In this document: positions 18,742 through 27,699 of the stretch, one piece after another
Layout: each line of letters begins with the position of its first letter
Numbering within the stretch: position 1 is the stretch's first letter
Assembly: GCF_024741135.1 (NCBI RefSeq)
Contig: NZ_JANSUY010000029.1
Location: forward strand, 16,732 to 80,731
Reading direction: 5' to 3'
DNA length: 64,000 bases
Origin: Aquiflexum gelatinilyticum
GTDB lineage: Bacteria; Bacteroidota; Bacteroidia; Cytophagales; Cyclobacteriaceae
Program-made: the position numbers and the translations under genes
Notes under the pieces: model-generated
What the model saw: only the letters and a program-made list of their open reading frames with translations
The model's database searches: none
Told to the model about the DNA's origin: nothing

Positions 18742-19836
18742 TTAAAGATTACCCCTCAATTCCTGTTCTCTTTCGATGGCTTCAAATAATGCCTTGAAAT
18801 TCCCTTTTCCGAATGACTTTGCGCCTTTTCTTTGGATGATTTCAAAGAACAGCGTAGGACGATCTTGAACAGGCTTTGTAAAAATCTGTAAGAGATAACC
18901 TTCCTCATCCCTGTCCACCAAAATGTTAAGGTCCTTTAGCGGCTTCAGCTCTTCTTCAATCTTTCCGACCCTATCCAATAAATCGTCATAATAAGAGGCA
19001 GGTACTTCCAAAAACTCCACGCCTCTTTTCCTTAATTCTGAAACTGTATGGATGATGTCATCTGTCGCTATCGCCATGTGCTGCACACCGGGACCGTTGT
19101 AGAAGTCAAGGTATTCTTCAATCTGGGATTTCTTTTTGCCTTCAGCGGGTTCGTTGATAGGAAATTTGATAAAGCCATTTCCATTTGAGACCACCTTGGA
19201 CATCAGGGCAGAATATTCTGTAGAAATATCTTTGTCATCAAATGTGATCAGCAATTCGAATCCCATTACTTTTTCATAAAAATCCACCCATTTGTTCATT
19301 TCTCCCCAACCAACATTGCCTACGCAATGGTCAATGTATTTCAGCCCAATGGGAGTTGCTTGATACTCACTTGTTCTTGGTTTATAACCGGGTAAAAAGA
19401 CACCCTTATAATTTTTTCGCTCGACAAAAGTATGGATTGTCTCACCGTAAGTTTTGATGGAAGCTGTGACTACCTCACCAAATCCATCTTTGTGTACTTT
19501 TGGTTCTTCATGCGGAATAGCGCCACGAGTCACTGTTTCGTTGAAGGATTTTGTAGCATCATCTACCCAAAGGGCCAATACCTTGACACCATCTCCATGT
19601 TTTTTGATGTGGTTCGCGATAGGATGTGTTTCTTTCAATGGGGTTGTCAAAACGAGCCTTATTTTATCCTGCTTCAAGACATAAGAGGCTCGGTCTCTGA
19701 TACCAGTCTCAGGCCCGGCATAGGCTATCAGCTCGTAACCAAACGCATACTGATAAAAAAGAGAAGATTGCTTTGCATTGCCGACATAAAGTTCAACATA
19801 GTCTGTCCCGTTGATGGGAAGAAAATCCTGGTTCAT
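18742..19836 (-). CDS. hppD: 4-hydroxyphenylpyruvate dioxygenase
   Basis: HPPD converts 4-hydroxyphenylpyruvate to homogentisate in tyrosine breakdown. The 364 residues form two vicinal-oxygen-chelate domains. The iron ligands are His170 (YIDHCVGNV), His253 (GVQHMAIATDD) and Glu332 (LFFEIIQRKG). The C-terminal SFGKGNFKALFEAIEREQELRGNL, which covers the active site, is characteristic. Homogentisate 1,2-dioxygenase and fumarylacetoacetase are not in the window. Tryptophan 2,3-dioxygenase at 60980-61939 shows that the organism also opens a second aromatic amino acid pathway. Confidence 0.97.
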   Translation of the reverse strand: MNQDFLPINGTDYVELYVGNAKQSSLFYQYAFGYELIAYAGPETGIRDRASYVLKQDKIRLVLTTPLKETHPIANHIKKHGDGVKVLALWVDDATKSFNETVTRGAIPHEEPKVHKDGFGEVVTASIKTYGETIHTFVERKNYKGVFLPGYKPRTSEYQATPIGLKYIDHCVGNVGWGEMNKWVDFYEKVMGFELLITFDDKDISTEYSALMSKVVSNGNGFIKFPINEPAEGKKKSQIEEYLDFYNGPGVQHMAIATDDIIHTVSELRKRGVEFLEVPASYYDDLLDRVGKIEEELKPLKDLNILVDRDEEGYLLQIFTKPVQDRPTLFFEIIQRKGAKSFGKGNFKALFEAIEREQELRGNL

Positions 19837-19911
19837 AATCTAAGAGTTTTTGGGTTTATTTTTCCTTGACCCAAATATAGGGAAATGGGGAGGAATTCGG
19901 GCAGGATTCAG

Positions 19912-19948
19912 AAAGCAGTTTTCAGTTTTCAAATGGAAGTGATCAGTT
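19912..19948. repeat. CAGT/TCAG-rich short tract
   Basis: Degenerate CAGTTTTCAGTTTTC and GATCAGTTGACAGTG units between hppD and the next gene, of the same type as the longer tract at 45880-45985. Confidence 0.5.
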
Positions 19949-20102
19949 GACAGTGTGTGTCGCAGGATACGGTTATCAGGATTCGGTTGTGGTTGAAAAG
20001 TCAAAATAGATTAGGATATCCATGATTGACAGTAGACCGTTTAGGAATTTGTTTTCCAATCTTCCCATTTTCTGTTCTTCAAATTTTGCAATTTTCGAAT
20101 TC

Positions 20103-21110
20103 CTACTCCTGACCGTTTCTGTTTGCCAAAAGGTAAATGATACCCAAAAATATCCAAGAGAGAGACCATTGCGTAAGGCCTAATTTGGGAAGCCCAAAAA
20201 TTAGAAAGCCATACCAAAGCGGAATCATAACAAGACCGATTACAAATTTGAAAGTGGCATAAAAGACCAAATCCTTGATTTTTGGCTGAATCCATAACCA
20301 AATCCAATAAACAGGAAAATGGAGGACCTTCATGACTTTGTTTGAAAAATAGGGTTTTGAATAGGTTTTGTCAGGATTTTTGTGATTTTTTGTGGATAAA
20401 AATTCCCTTACCTGATCTGGTTTGGTAAGGTCAATCCGGTTTTGGATGATTGCCTCTAAATCTTTTTCATAATTTTCTTCGGGAATTGAACTTACCAATG
20501 GTTCCAAAGCCCTGAATGCAGATGTCATCAGGGGTTCAAAGAGGGGAAAGTAATCCTTTGGTTGGATGGTTTTCCCAAATACCAGGCTGACCTTACTACC
20601 TGAATAACGGTGATTACTGTAATTAATTCCCACTGGGAGGATGACCAAATCGAGTTCAGGTTCTTTTTCCAAGGTTTGATAGGCAATCCGAGCAAATCCT
20701 TTTTTCAAAGGCCTTAGGTTCCTTTGGTTGCTGTGGTTGCCTTCAGCAAAGATCACAATGCTTCCTTTTTCCAACAGTATGTTGACGCTCTTGTCAAAGG
20801 TTTCATTGTTTTTTTCCATGTTGTTGATACCGTCTCTCACTCTATAGATAGGGATCATTCTGATGAAGTCGAGCAATTTTGCAACGATTGACTTTTTGAA
20901 AACAGAAGCTCTGGTCAAAAAATGAGGCTTTAAGTTGGTGTGAGTAGCAATAAGGATCGGGTCGATCAAGGCATTCTGATGGTTGGATACGATCAGGACA
21001 GCCTTTCCTTTTGGAATGTTTTCCTTTCCGTGTACCGTGATTTTAGAGAAATAAACATGAAGTGCTACTTTGACTATGAGCCTTAGGACGGCATTGAAAA
21101 GGTTTTTCAT
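20103..21110 (-). CDS. Lysophospholipid acyltransferase family protein
   Basis: 335 residues of the PlsC superfamily. The catalytic motif is SNHQNALIDP near residues 43-52, followed by FAEGNHSNQRNLRPLKKG, equivalent to the FPEGTRS block and its downstream Lys/Gly. The C-terminal third has two or three hydrophobic helices (WIWLWIQP, FVIGLVMIPLWYGFLIFG, SWIFLGIIYLLA), so the protein is membrane-bound. It probably acylates a glycerolipid or a related intermediate; the acceptor is unknown. It lies 18 bases downstream of the BASS-family transporter and is likely co-transcribed with it. Confidence 0.87.
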   Translation of the reverse strand: MKNLFNAVLRLIVKVALHVYFSKITVHGKENIPKGKAVLIVSNHQNALIDPILIATHTNLKPHFLTRASVFKKSIVAKLLDFIRMIPIYRVRDGINNMEKNNETFDKSVNILLEKGSIVIFAEGNHSNQRNLRPLKKGFARIAYQTLEKEPELDLVILPVGINYSNHRYSGSKVSLVFGKTIQPKDYFPLFEPLMTSAFRALEPLVSSIPEENYEKDLEAIIQNRIDLTKPDQVREFLSTKNHKNPDKTYSKPYFSNKVMKVLHFPVYWIWLWIQPKIKDLVFYATFKFVIGLVMIPLWYGFLIFGLPKLGLTQWSLSWIFLGIIYLLANRNGQE

Positions 21111-21128
21111 GAATCTGATTTTTCTTGG

Positions 21129-22058
21129 CTATCCTTTTTGCGTAATCGGAACTGGATTTGTTTCTTTTATTCTTTTCCAAAACATGGCTAAGCTCATTCC
21201 TGAAATGATATGCCATATTCCCCACCAAGCGGCAATGATCGCCATACCGCCCAAACCTTCAAAATAGGTAAAAATCAGAACCAATGCCAAGCCTGAATTT
21301 TGGATTCCTGTTTCAATGGTCAAGGTTTTGGTATCGGCAAGGTTCAACCTGCCGATTTTTGCGATGGAATAACCTGAAAAAAAGGCTACAAAATTATGTC
21401 CCAAAACCCAAAGAAAAATCAATCCGATGAACTTAAGAAACAAATCATAATTCCCTAGAAATGCAATGACAACAAATGCAGCAAAAATCAGGATACTGAC
21501 AGGCTTTAGAATTTTAGTCGCTTTTGCTGACCAATTTGGAAACCTGTTGTTGACCAGCATGCCCAAGATCAGGGGAATTCCCAGAATCAATGCAACTGTC
21601 TGGAAAACATCAAAGTAGGAAAGAGAGATTTCTTGAAGCAAGTTAGCCGTAGGGCCATAAAAGCTAGACCACAACGCAAAATTGAAAGGAGTGATAAAGA
21701 TTGAAAATCCTGTTGAAAAGGCGGTCAGGGACACGGATAGCGCAGTGTTTCCTTTTGCAAGGTGGGTGAGAAAATTGGAAACATTTCCCCCTGGACATGC
21801 CGCAACCAAAAACATTCCCAATGCTACAGAAGGAGGTGGGCTGATTAGGTAAACCAACAACAGGGTCAGGAAAGGCAAGAAAAAGAATTGTGAAAAGATG
21901 CCCAACCAAAATGCCTTTGGGTTTTTGGCGATGTACTTGAAGTCAACCATCCTTAGCTCTAAAGCAACACCGAACATGATAATTGCAAGTGAAATATTTA
22001 GCAGGAAAAGAGAATCCTGATTGAAATTTAAAGTGCTGCTGTCAAGTGCTTCGATCAT
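21129..22058 (-). CDS. Bile acid:sodium symporter (BASS) family transporter
   Basis: 309 residues with about nine membrane helices and the BASS-family core: LELRMVDF after helix 1, CPGGNVSNFLTHLAKGN in the helix 4 crossover, and LETGIQNSGLAL-like IETGIQNSGLALVL in the helix 9 region. These are the two unwound sodium- and substrate-binding segments. The name is historical; bacterial members carry small organic acids, pantoate or other anions, so the substrate is open. It is the first gene of a two-gene unit with the acyltransferase. It is divergent from the ligase/deacylase operon. Confidence 0.9.
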   Translation of the reverse strand: MIEALDSSTLNFNQDSLFLLNISLAIIMFGVALELRMVDFKYIAKNPKAFWLGIFSQFFFLPFLTLLLVYLISPPPSVALGMFLVAACPGGNVSNFLTHLAKGNTALSVSLTAFSTGFSIFITPFNFALWSSFYGPTANLLQEISLSYFDVFQTVALILGIPLILGMLVNNRFPNWSAKATKILKPVSILIFAAFVVIAFLGNYDLFLKFIGLIFLWVLGHNFVAFFSGYSIAKIGRLNLADTKTLTIETGIQNSGLALVLIFTYFEGLGGMAIIAAWWGIWHIISGMSLAMFWKRIKETNPVPITQKG

Positions 22059-22288
22059 TTTTTGAAATCGGATGGTTATGGGAGAACAATCAAATAGATG
22101 TTTGGGTGATTCATCGTTAAATCAATTTTAAATATCTGGATAATTTCGGAATTTGGATTAAGCGGAGAATTTTTTCAATGATTTAGCAGAAAATATACCT
22201 TGAATGAATTGTTTTTGAATACATAACCCATTCATAGCTAAAGTTTCTGGATTTTGTCAATCCCTAATTTCAAACATAGTAAAATAAT

Positions 22289-22302
22289 ACCAATTTATTG
22301 GT
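22289..22302. promoter_or_regulatory. Perfect 14-bp palindrome
   Basis: ACCAATTTATTGGT is a perfect palindrome between divergent genes, about 150 bases upstream of the ligase start. It is a candidate operator for either unit; no regulator gene is adjacent. Confidence 0.4.
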
Positions 22303-22439
22303 TTGGGTTTTCTCTTCGTAATTTTGATTCAATAATTTCCAAAGACCTAAATACCGTACTTAGGAAATAAAGATCAACCGCATCAATGACATTTCTCATG
22401 GTTTCCGGTTTTGATTTTCCATAGCTTCACGAATAATAG

Positions 22440-22449
22440 AGGAGGAAAA
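22440..22449 (+). promoter_or_regulatory. Shine-Dalgarno site deciding the ligase start
   Basis: AGGAGG followed by four A and the ATG at 22450. Such a full site is unusual for this window and favours the ATG over the in-frame TTG at 22411. Confidence 0.7.
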
Positions 22450-24300
22450 ATGGGTTCAAAAAATGTCCAAAAACTAAAAGGAAAAAAGCAAAGGGCCATT
22501 TACTTGCATCATTTGGTGCGTGATATGGAAGCACTTGAAATAATGATTCAACAGGGATTGATTGAAAAATCACCTGTCCGAATCGGTGCCGAACAGGAAT
22601 TCTGTATTGTTGATCCGGAATTTTTGCCCAACAACAATTCCCTTGATGTCCTAAAGGAAATCAATGACAGACATTTTACCACCGAAATAGGTAATTACAA
22701 TCTTGAAATCAACTCCGACCCTCTACCATTGGACAATGATTGTTTTTCACTTCTCCATCATGAACTTGATTTATTGGTAGAAAAAGCCAAAAACGCTGCC
22801 CAAAAATCCGGTTCACGTATCATCCTTACCGGAATCCTGCCAACCATTGCACCAAAACACACGACTTTGGATAGTATGACGGCTGTAGACCGTTACTTTG
22901 TTTTGAACGATGCTGCAAAAAAATACAGGGGTCAGGACTTCAGCATCCATATCAAAGGAGTAGATGAGGTGACCATGCTCCACGATTCGGTCATGCTGGA
23001 AGGTTGCAATACCAGTTTTCAAATGCACCTTCAAATAGATCCTGATGAGTTCGTAGACATGTTTAATTGGTCTCAGGCCATCACAGGACCTGTTTTGGCA
23101 GCATGTTGCAATTCACCTCTTCTTTTTGGGAAGGAGCTTTGGAGCGAAACCAGAATTGCACTCTTTACCCAAAGCGTGGATGTGAGAACCAACTCCTTTT
23201 TGCTCAATGAAAATCAGCCAAGGGTCAGCTTTGAAAGTAAATGGCAAACAGGTTCAATCTTGGATGTATTCAAGGATAACATTGCCAGATTCAGAAGTAT
23301 CCTGACAGCGGAATTTGAAGACGACAGCGTAGACCTGCTCAAAAAAGGTGAAATTCCCAAACTTAAAGCCTTATGTCTTCACAACGGTACGGTTTATCGA
23401 TGGAACCGTGCCTGCTATGGCGTGGGCGGTAGCAAACCCCATTTAAGGATAGAATGCAGGTATATCCCTTCGGGTCCTACGGTCATTGATCAGATTGCCA
23501 ATTTTGCATTTTGGGTAGGTTTGATGAAAGGCAGGCCTGAAAAATATAAAGAAATTCACCGTATGATGGATTTTAAAGAAGTGAAATCCAATTTTTTGGC
23601 TGCGGCAAGATACGGATTGGCGGTGCAGTTTCATTGGGACGGAAAATTGTATACCGGAAGGCAGGTGCTTTCTGAAATTTTCTTACCAATGGCAAAGGAA
23701 GGTTTGAAGAAATCCGGAATTTCAGAAAATGATATCGACAAATACCTTTCTGTAATCCAAAACCGCATCAATACCCACAATGGATCCGAATGGATCAGCA
23801 AAAGCTACCGCAATCTCCTCACCACCAAAAAACCGGATGCAGCACTTCAGGTATTGACTGCAAACATGTACCTGAATCAGGAATCGAATAAACCTGTTTC
23901 GGAGTGGGAGGTGCTTTCTCCTGATGCCATGTCCCAATTCAACATTACCAAAAGAGTTCACCATGTGATGAGCACAGACATTTTCTCAGTGGAAGAAATT
24001 GACTCCATTGAATTGGTTGCCCACATGATGAAATGGAAAAATATCCACCACATGCCAGTCATCAAAGGAGACAAGGAACTGGTAGGCATTTTATCCTGGA
24101 ATGATGTCAGTCAATTATTTGAAAATGGGAAGGCTACCAATGCCTCAGTCAGATCTCTTATGAAAACCGATTTGATTACCATTGATCAGGATAGCAGGGT
24201 AGATGACGCCAAGGTATTGATGGAAAAACACAAAATCCATTCCCTACCTGTGGTGAGAGATAGCAAGCTTGTTGGAATATTGACTTCAAATGACCTGTAA
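22450..24300 (+). CDS. Carboxylate-amine ligase (GCS2-like) with C-terminal CBS pair
   Basis: 616 residues from the ATG at 22450. Residues to about 420 resemble the glutamate-cysteine ligase type 2 fold: IGAEQEFCIVD holds the metal-binding acids, YNLEINSDPLPL follows, and later RIECRYIPSGPTVIDQIAN. The last about 120 residues are a pair of CBS domains (HVMSTDIFSVEEIDSI...HHMPVIKGDKELVGILS, then LMKTDLITIDQDSRVDDA...HSLPVVRDSKLVGIL), which normally bind adenine nucleotides and regulate activity. It likely forms an amide bond between a carboxylate such as glutamate and an amine. The stop overlaps the next start as TAATG, coupling it to a deacylase of opposite chemistry. Substrates unknown. Confidence 0.82.
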   Translation: MGSKNVQKLKGKKQRAIYLHHLVRDMEALEIMIQQGLIEKSPVRIGAEQEFCIVDPEFLPNNNSLDVLKEINDRHFTTEIGNYNLEINSDPLPLDNDCFSLLHHELDLLVEKAKNAAQKSGSRIILTGILPTIAPKHTTLDSMTAVDRYFVLNDAAKKYRGQDFSIHIKGVDEVTMLHDSVMLEGCNTSFQMHLQIDPDEFVDMFNWSQAITGPVLAACCNSPLLFGKELWSETRIALFTQSVDVRTNSFLLNENQPRVSFESKWQTGSILDVFKDNIARFRSILTAEFEDDSVDLLKKGEIPKLKALCLHNGTVYRWNRACYGVGGSKPHLRIECRYIPSGPTVIDQIANFAFWVGLMKGRPEKYKEIHRMMDFKEVKSNFLAAARYGLAVQFHWDGKLYTGRQVLSEIFLPMAKEGLKKSGISENDIDKYLSVIQNRINTHNGSEWISKSYRNLLTTKKPDAALQVLTANMYLNQESNKPVSEWEVLSPDAMSQFNITKRVHHVMSTDIFSVEEIDSIELVAHMMKWKNIHHMPVIKGDKELVGILSWNDVSQLFENGKATNASVRSLMKTDLITIDQDSRVDDAKVLMEKHKIHSLPVVRDSKLVGILTSNDL

Positions 24301-25493
24301 TGGACGCCCAAGCCCTTACCACAAAAATAGAAATGCCTACCAATAGGGTAATGCAAAAACTGAAGGGTTCTAAATCAGGACCCACAGTTTTATTTTTTGC
24401 AGGAGTCCACGGCAATGAACCTGCCGGCGTCATGGCTTTGAAGGAGGTTTTTGAGGATCTCTCCAAAAAGGAAAATACCCTGAGAGGAACCGTGTATGGC
24501 TTGATTGGTAATCAAAAAGCTTTGGCTAAAGGCAAAAGGTATGTTGACATGGACCTCAACAGACTTTGGACCAAAGCCAATATCAAGATGGTTTCCAATA
24601 AAAAAGTCCTTTTGGAAGAAGAAAAAGAACTCTTGGAACTCTTGGATTTACTTAGGGAAATCATCAAAACAGAAAAAGGGCCTTTCTATTTTATCGATTA
24701 TCATACGACCTCGAGTAAGACATTGCCTTTTATTACCATCAACGATTCTATGATCAACAGGAAGTTTGCTAGGCAATTTCCCGTTCCGATCGTACTTGGG
24801 ATTGAGGAATTCCTAGAAGGCCCATTGCTCAGCTATATCAACCAGTTGGGTTATGTTGCAGTCGGATTTGAATCGGGGCAACACACAGATCCTGCTGCAA
24901 TCACCAACAGTGTCGCTTTTACCTATATGACTTTAGCAGCTTCAGGTGTAATCGGTAAAATGGATGTGGAGGATTTTGGTCATTATCCGCACCAATTGGA
25001 AAAAGCAGCAACTTCGGTACGGGATATATTTGAGGTAGTTCACCTTCACAGGATTACCGGTGTGGATGTATTCAAAATGTTACCTGGATTCGAGAGTTTC
25101 CAGAAAATCAATAAAGGTACCCATTTGGCTACCAATAACTATTTGCCTGTTTATTCAGGTTATGATGGGCGACTGTTTATGCCCTTGTACCAAAATCAGG
25201 GAAGCGATGGTTTTTTTATCATCCGGAAGATCCCGGAATTTGCACTTATGTTGTCTGCTCTTTTAAGGAAAATAAAAATCGATAATCTTTTCACTTTGCT
25301 TCCCGGGGTAAAATGGGAACACAAAGACAAAGAAATCCTACGAGTAAACCTCAATATTGCCAAGTTTATGACCAAGCCACTTTTTCATTTGCTCGGATAC
25401 CGAGTCAGGCAGCTTGACGGACAATACCTCAGACTCTATAACCGTGAGAAAGCCTCCAAAAAGAAAATGTATAAAAATGAGGGCTGGTGGTAG
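24300..25493 (+). CDS. Succinylglutamate desuccinylase/aspartoacylase family protein
   Basis: 397-residue zinc M14-like deacylase. Zinc ligands are His37 and Glu40 (GVHGNEPAG) and His135 (DYHTTS). YVDMDLNRLW is the substrate-binding motif and VGFESGQH the probable catalytic Glu region. The C-terminal 150 residues include a beta domain and a basic, aromatic tail (REKASKKKMYKNEGWW). The ATG overlaps the ligase stop by one base, so translation is coupled. The pair suggests that one enzyme makes and the other cleaves an acyl-amino-acid bond, or that the deacylase trims the ligase product. The protein is clearly different from the family member at 15047-15985. Confidence 0.88.
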   Translation: MDAQALTTKIEMPTNRVMQKLKGSKSGPTVLFFAGVHGNEPAGVMALKEVFEDLSKKENTLRGTVYGLIGNQKALAKGKRYVDMDLNRLWTKANIKMVSNKKVLLEEEKELLELLDLLREIIKTEKGPFYFIDYHTTSSKTLPFITINDSMINRKFARQFPVPIVLGIEEFLEGPLLSYINQLGYVAVGFESGQHTDPAAITNSVAFTYMTLAASGVIGKMDVEDFGHYPHQLEKAATSVRDIFEVVHLHRITGVDVFKMLPGFESFQKINKGTHLATNNYLPVYSGYDGRLFMPLYQNQGSDGFFIIRKIPEFALMLSALLRKIKIDNLFTLLPGVKWEHKDKEILRVNLNIAKFMTKPLFHLLGYRVRQLDGQYLRLYNREKASKKKMYKNEGWW

Positions 25494-26036
25494 ATTTAAA
25501 TTTGTTGGGATCAGAGGACGGACGCAGTAGGAAAGATGAATTTGGTAAGAAGTGAAAAGTTAGAGGTTCCGATGAAATAAGGTCCGGGGAAAAAGAATGA
25601 TAAATTCTGAATTAAAAATGAGGAATGGATTTCTATGGATCTTAGGAGATCCCAAACACAATACCAAAGACCTTATAGGGGATAGAGAAAAGGTACCTAA
25701 AGGGTAACGCAGAGACGGAGTATGGTTAGGGAGGACACGGAGTTTGGGTAGGAGGAACACGGAGTATCCTTAGGGGAAGGTGGGGGAGACTACAACGGAA
25801 CCATAGGTATGGGATAGGAGATCCTTCCGTTTTGGTAGGATGAAACCATTTTATCTTATAACCTATAGGAAGTTTTTAACTCAGCCTGATAAAGTTTTTG
25901 AGGTTATGATGGTGGCGGAAAATATTGCTTCCTTTGTTTCAGGATTGACCGTTAACCTAATAACAAATAACCATTTTTTCGTCAAGTAGGAACAATTCCC
26001 TAATTTCATGTTGTTCCATCCTAAAACCGATCTAAG
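25494..26036. other. 543-base gap without a convincing gene
   Basis: Contains a G-rich tandem repeat (separate entry) and degenerate sequence. An antisense frame at 25560-25760 has no recognisable protein and overlaps the repeat, so it is not called. The thioesterase promoter must be in the right-hand part. Confidence 0.55.
25715..25780. repeat. Three tandem 22-bp ACGGAGT units
   Basis: Three consecutive 22-base units begin at 25715, 25737 and 25759, each opening with ACGGAGT and continuing with a G/A-rich stretch containing TAGG. The third has diverged. The opening word recalls the ACAGAG/GCAGAG palindromes at 34463 and 59440. Confidence 0.8.
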
Positions 26037-26543
26037 ATGTTTGAATATAATCCCGAAAAGCACTATCCAAAGGAAACCGAAAGTCGAGTTGTGATCAGGT
26101 TTCAGGATTGCGATCCATTGCAGCACCTCAACAATGCCAAATACTTTGACTATTTTTTCAATGCCCGGGAAGATCAGGTTCCCAAGCTATATGGGGTAGA
26201 GGTGATTGATTTTATCCGAAAATACAAATCGGCTTGGGTAGTATATAACCACAACATTTCCTACGTCCGTCCGGCCAAAGTAGGAGAGTGGGTCCGAATC
26301 ATGAGTAGACTTCTATGGTTTAACCATAACACGATCATCGTCGAATATTACATGACAGATGATACGCAAAAAGAACTCAAGACTGTACTTTGGACTACGA
26401 TGCGGTATGTGACAGTAAAGGAAGGCGCCTCGACAAACCACGAAGGGGCGGTTTTGGAATTCCTTCGGGCAACATCAGAAAACCTCGATATCAGCAATAT
26501 GACCATTTCCGAAAGGGTCAAAATCATCAAATCAGAATTGTAA
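26037..26543 (+). CDS. Acyl-CoA thioesterase, 4HBT hotdog family
   Basis: 168 residues with the hotdog signature RFQDCDPLQHLNNAKYFDYF, in which Asp26 and His30-Leu-Asn-Asn match the catalytic part of the 4-hydroxybenzoyl-CoA thioesterase group. YVRPAKVGEWVRI and FNHNTIIVEYYM complete the fold. It should hydrolyse an acyl-CoA in the cytoplasm; the acyl group is unknown. It is a single-gene unit ending in a strong terminator. Confidence 0.88.
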   Translation: MFEYNPEKHYPKETESRVVIRFQDCDPLQHLNNAKYFDYFFNAREDQVPKLYGVEVIDFIRKYKSAWVVYNHNISYVRPAKVGEWVRIMSRLLWFNHNTIIVEYYMTDDTQKELKTVLWTTMRYVTVKEGASTNHEGAVLEFLRATSENLDISNMTISERVKIIKSEL

Positions 26544-26934
26544 TCAGCCGAATGTCCGCAATTCTTGACCGATGAAGAACGGAACCTGTACAAAACCGTA
26601 CAGGTTTTTTTATTTAATCTGGATCAAAAAAAAATGTAAAAATTTTTTCAAAATTAATTATAGTTAAAATTTTTCCTTTCATGCAACCTTTGGCAAAGTG
26701 GTAAAATTAGTTTTTTATCAAAATCTGTTACGAAACAGGACACTTTGCTGTCTGATTGTATCATGATAATACAGTTTTTTGGTTTGTAAGTTATTTCCGC
26801 AACCGATTGAATGTTAAAAAATTAACGATCGGGTTAAAATTCTTTAACATGGGAATTGGCATAAAGCAGTGCCAAAATTAATTGGTACAGAAGATGGATA
26901 AGAGATCATACCAACTTATAAACGACCACACAAA
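26544..26934. other. Intergenic region before a secreted-protein gene
   Basis: After the thioesterase terminator about 320 AT-rich bases precede the next start. This is long enough for a structured leader and promoter, but I cannot identify elements with confidence. Confidence 0.5.
26583..26613 (+). terminator. Terminator of the thioesterase gene
   Basis: AACCTGTAC and GTACAGGTT form a perfect stem followed by a T-run. Confidence 0.9.
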
Positions 26935-27522
26935 ATGAAAAAGTTACTCACATTAGCATTAGCCGCCACACTAGGTGTAGCCAGCTTTGCAAACGCATCA
27001 AATGAAGGAATCGAAGAGTTATCTTCTGTACGTTCCAAGGACAAGAAAGTAGCCATCTCCCTTAAAGAAGGTTTGGGAAAAGTCAAACTTGCAGTACTAG
27101 ACAGTGATGGAAAAAAACTCCATCAGCAATACTTCAAGGTAAAAGAAGATATGCAGATTCCTTATGACTTTTCTTTGCTTCCTGCCGGAGAGTATCAGAT
27201 CTCCATCGAAAGCAATATCAAAGAACCAACGGCTGAAAAAATGATTTATACAGTCGAAACCAAAGAGGCACCCGCTCCGCTTCCTTTGATGGCCTACGGA
27301 AAAAGCATCGATGAAAACTCGTTCAGATTGGCAGTCATTGGATTGGAAGAGCCAGGAACAAAAGTTGAAATCTTGGATGAAAGCGGAAGGGCAATTTTCA
27401 CTGAAAAAATCGACCAAGCTGAAGCTTTTACCAAAGTCTACCACTTAAAAAACTTAAATACCAGCGATGTGTCATTGAAAATCACTGACGCGACCGGACG
27501 AACAAAAACCCTTTTCTTGTAA
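26935..27522 (+). CDS. Small secreted protein, beta-rich
   Basis: 195 residues with a Sec signal peptide, MKKLLTLALAATLGVASFANA, probably cleaved after ANA. The mature part has two similar beta-rich halves. Each contains a K(V/L)-x-(V/I)-LDxxGxx segment (VKLAVLDSDGKKLHQQYF and TKVEILDESGRAIFTEKI), resembling the extracellular sorting-domain-like folds common in Bacteroidota. The end in DATGRTKTLFL is similar in style to T9SS C-terminal domains but too weak to call one. Function unknown. A solitary gene with a strong terminator. Confidence 0.75.
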   Translation: MKKLLTLALAATLGVASFANASNEGIEELSSVRSKDKKVAISLKEGLGKVKLAVLDSDGKKLHQQYFKVKEDMQIPYDFSLLPAGEYQISIESNIKEPTAEKMIYTVETKEAPAPLPLMAYGKSIDENSFRLAVIGLEEPGTKVEILDESGRAIFTEKIDQAEAFTKVYHLKNLNTSDVSLKITDATGRTKTLFL

Positions 27523-27543
27523 ACTTAACCACTATTGAAGACC

Positions 27544-27578
27544 AAGCCCTGGAGATGATTCTTCAGGGCTTTTTTGTT
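27544..27578 (+). terminator. Terminator of the small secreted-protein gene
   Basis: AAGCCCTG and CAGGGCTT pair, the stem extends inward with weaker pairs, and six T follow. Confidence 0.9.
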
Positions 27579-27699
27579 TAAATAGGTTGTCGGTTGATAG
27601 CTTTCATTAAAAAAATATTTATGAAATCGCTCAAATTCAAGTCAAAAACGGTCCTGAAAAAGACTTCTTAAATTTTCAAAGCGAAGCTTTTCTATTGCT

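Larger units (their letters stand above)
22059..22449. other. Divergent intergenic region, transporter/ligase operon
   Basis: About 390 bases without a gene. It contains a perfect palindrome (separate entry) and AT-rich stretches. I see no RNA gene and no confident promoter. Confidence 0.5.

Noticed and set aside
25560..25760. Minus-strand reading frame of 66 codons
   Set aside because: It overlaps the 22-bp tandem repeat and shows no recognisable protein features.
26935..27522. T9SS cargo with C-terminal sorting domain
   Set aside because: The C-terminus has a similar rhythm, but the protein is too short and the conserved end motif is not convincing.
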